Source: Brevundimonas sp.
Lineage (GTDB): Bacteria; Pseudomonadota; Alphaproteobacteria; Caulobacterales; Caulobacteraceae
Length of the DNA: 6,014 nucleotides
Direction of reading: 5' to 3'
Assembly: GCF_031082345.1 (NCBI RefSeq)
Contig: NZ_JAVHLH010000178.1
Coordinates: forward strand, 1-6,014
Position numbers and translations under genes: made by a program
Shown here: positions 5,422 to 6,014 of the stretch, in pieces
How positions within the stretch are numbered: the stretch's first letter is position 1
Layout: each line of letters opens with the position of its first letter
The notes under the pieces: model-generated
Database searches by the model: none
What the model saw: only the letters and a program-made list of their open reading frames with translations
What the model was told of the DNA's origin: nothing

Positions 5422-5909
5422 CGGAACACCTTCAGCAGACGGGTCTCGTACCTCTGTTTGATGCGGACGACTTCGGCCTCCGGGTCGGCGACGTCGAGCG
5501 CGTGAACCAGCAGGGCGTGGCCGTCGGCGGACACGTCGGCGGTCACCGTGCCGGGGGTCAGGGTGATGGTCCCCGCCAGTACTGTGATGGCCTCGGGTGA
5601 GCGCAGTTCCAGCGGCACCACCAGCCAGCGGGACCGCAGGTCGCGATTGCGGCGGGTCAGGATCACCCAGGCGACCTGGAAATTGGCCACGACGATGTCC
5701 CACAGGACGATGACGACATAGCCGACCAGGTCCGGGCCGAAGCGGATCTTCGGACGGCCGGGCCAGAACCGGCTGGTCGCCAGCGGGGCCACGATCCCCA
5801 CGATCAGGGCGAGGAACAGGGCGCCGGCGCTGAACTCATTGACCAGCAGCATCCAGACCACGGCGACCAGGATGCTCAGGGCGGGATGGGGCAGAAGGCG
5901 GCGGATCAT
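5418..5909 (-). CDS. mnhE: Multisubunit Na+/H+ antiporter subunit E (MnhE/PhaE/MrpE)
   Basis: A 163-residue subunit, matching the usual length of about 160. The N-terminal half is membrane-embedded, with hydrophobic stretches at about 8-24, 29-46 and 58-84. The C-terminal half is a soluble domain carrying the family hallmark ITLTPGTVTADV (115-126) followed by HALDV and a KQRYETRLLKVF end. MnhE is required for assembly or activity of the Mrp antiporter. The ATG at 5909 overlaps the mnhD stop by 4 bases (ATGA), and GGGAGG ends 6 bases upstream, the best ribosome-binding site in the window. The three successive 4-base overlaps show tight translational coupling from mnhD to mnhG. Confidence 0.94.
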   Translation of the reverse strand: MIRRLLPHPALSILVAVVWMLLVNEFSAGALFLALIVGIVAPLATSRFWPGRPKIRFGPDLVGYVVIVLWDIVVANFQVAWVILTRRNRDLRSRWLVVPLELRSPEAITVLAGTITLTPGTVTADVSADGHALLVHALDVADPEAEVVRIKQRYETRLLKVFR

Positions 5910-6014
5910 CGGCGGCCTCCCGAAGTCTCGCCCAGCACGGCCTCGATATAGGCCCGCGGCTCGAACAGCTGTTCCGCCGCCGCGGCCGTATAGGCGGTGA
6001 CCGGCCCGGCCAGC
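5906..6014 (-). CDS. mnhD: Multisubunit Na+/H+ antiporter subunit D, C-terminal end only (MnhD/PhaD)
   Basis: Only the last 35 codons and the TGA stop are inside the window; the gene continues past the right edge. The translation starts LAGPVTAYTAAAAEQLFEPR and continues YIEAVLGETSGGRR. The AA.QL.(D/E)P..YIEAVLG pattern is typical of the end of MnhD/MrpD, the large NuoL/M/N-like proton-translocating subunit, and the position directly before mnhE is the standard order. The stop codon shares ATGA with the mnhE start. The identification rests on this short tail plus synteny. Confidence 0.85.
   Translation of the reverse strand, partial: LAGPVTAYTAAAAEQLFEPRAYIEAVLGETSGGRR

Noticed and set aside
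1..6014. tRNA, rRNA, CRISPR, transposase or phage genes
   Set aside because: Nothing resembling these was seen on either strand. All confident genes are chromosomal-type metabolic, transport or regulatory genes.

Overview
The window is strongly GC-rich and all of its genes lie on the minus strand. The codon usage (third positions almost all G or C), the Mrp/Pha-type antiporter operon, the alphaproteobacterial form of SelO (GRLLDLGTKGSG segment) and a MerR regulator paired with an acyl-CoA dehydrogenase suggest an alphaproteobacterium, perhaps Caulobacterales (Brevundimonas or Caulobacter-like). The lineage is an inference from style; no rRNA or marker gene is present.

In transcription order (high to low coordinates), the window opens with the end of a multisubunit Na+/H+ antiporter operon: the mnhD C-terminus (5906-6014, cut by the window edge), mnhE, mnhF and mnhG. 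Each of the three junctions is a 4-base ATGA stop/start overlap. After a 53-base gap rich in GGCGGC/GCCGCC repeats comes selO (3186-4652), a pseudokinase-fold protein AMPylase. Its reading frame contains a 70-base palindrome-structured segment at 4283-4352. This segment adds about 16-19 residues just ahead of the catalytic lysine and looks like an in-frame palindromic element.

A 297-base gene-poor stretch (2889-3185) separates selO from a four-helix DoxX-family membrane protein (2466-2888). Next is a two-gene catabolic unit: a LiuR-like MerR regulator (1870-2367) and a 595-residue acyl-CoA dehydrogenase with the extra C-terminal domain of the DmdC/FadE-like group (78-1865). Only 4 bases separate the two, so they are probably co-transcribed and translationally coupled. 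A near-perfect 18-bp ACGT-type dyad (2370-2387) abuts the merR start and is probably the autoregulatory operator. Two stable hairpins in tandem follow the dehydrogenase stop codon (23-67).

Most of the window is ordinary housekeeping and catabolic content. The best candidates for something undescribed are the palindromic insertion inside selO, the hairpin that places the selO ribosome-binding site in its loop, and the operator/start overlap at merR.
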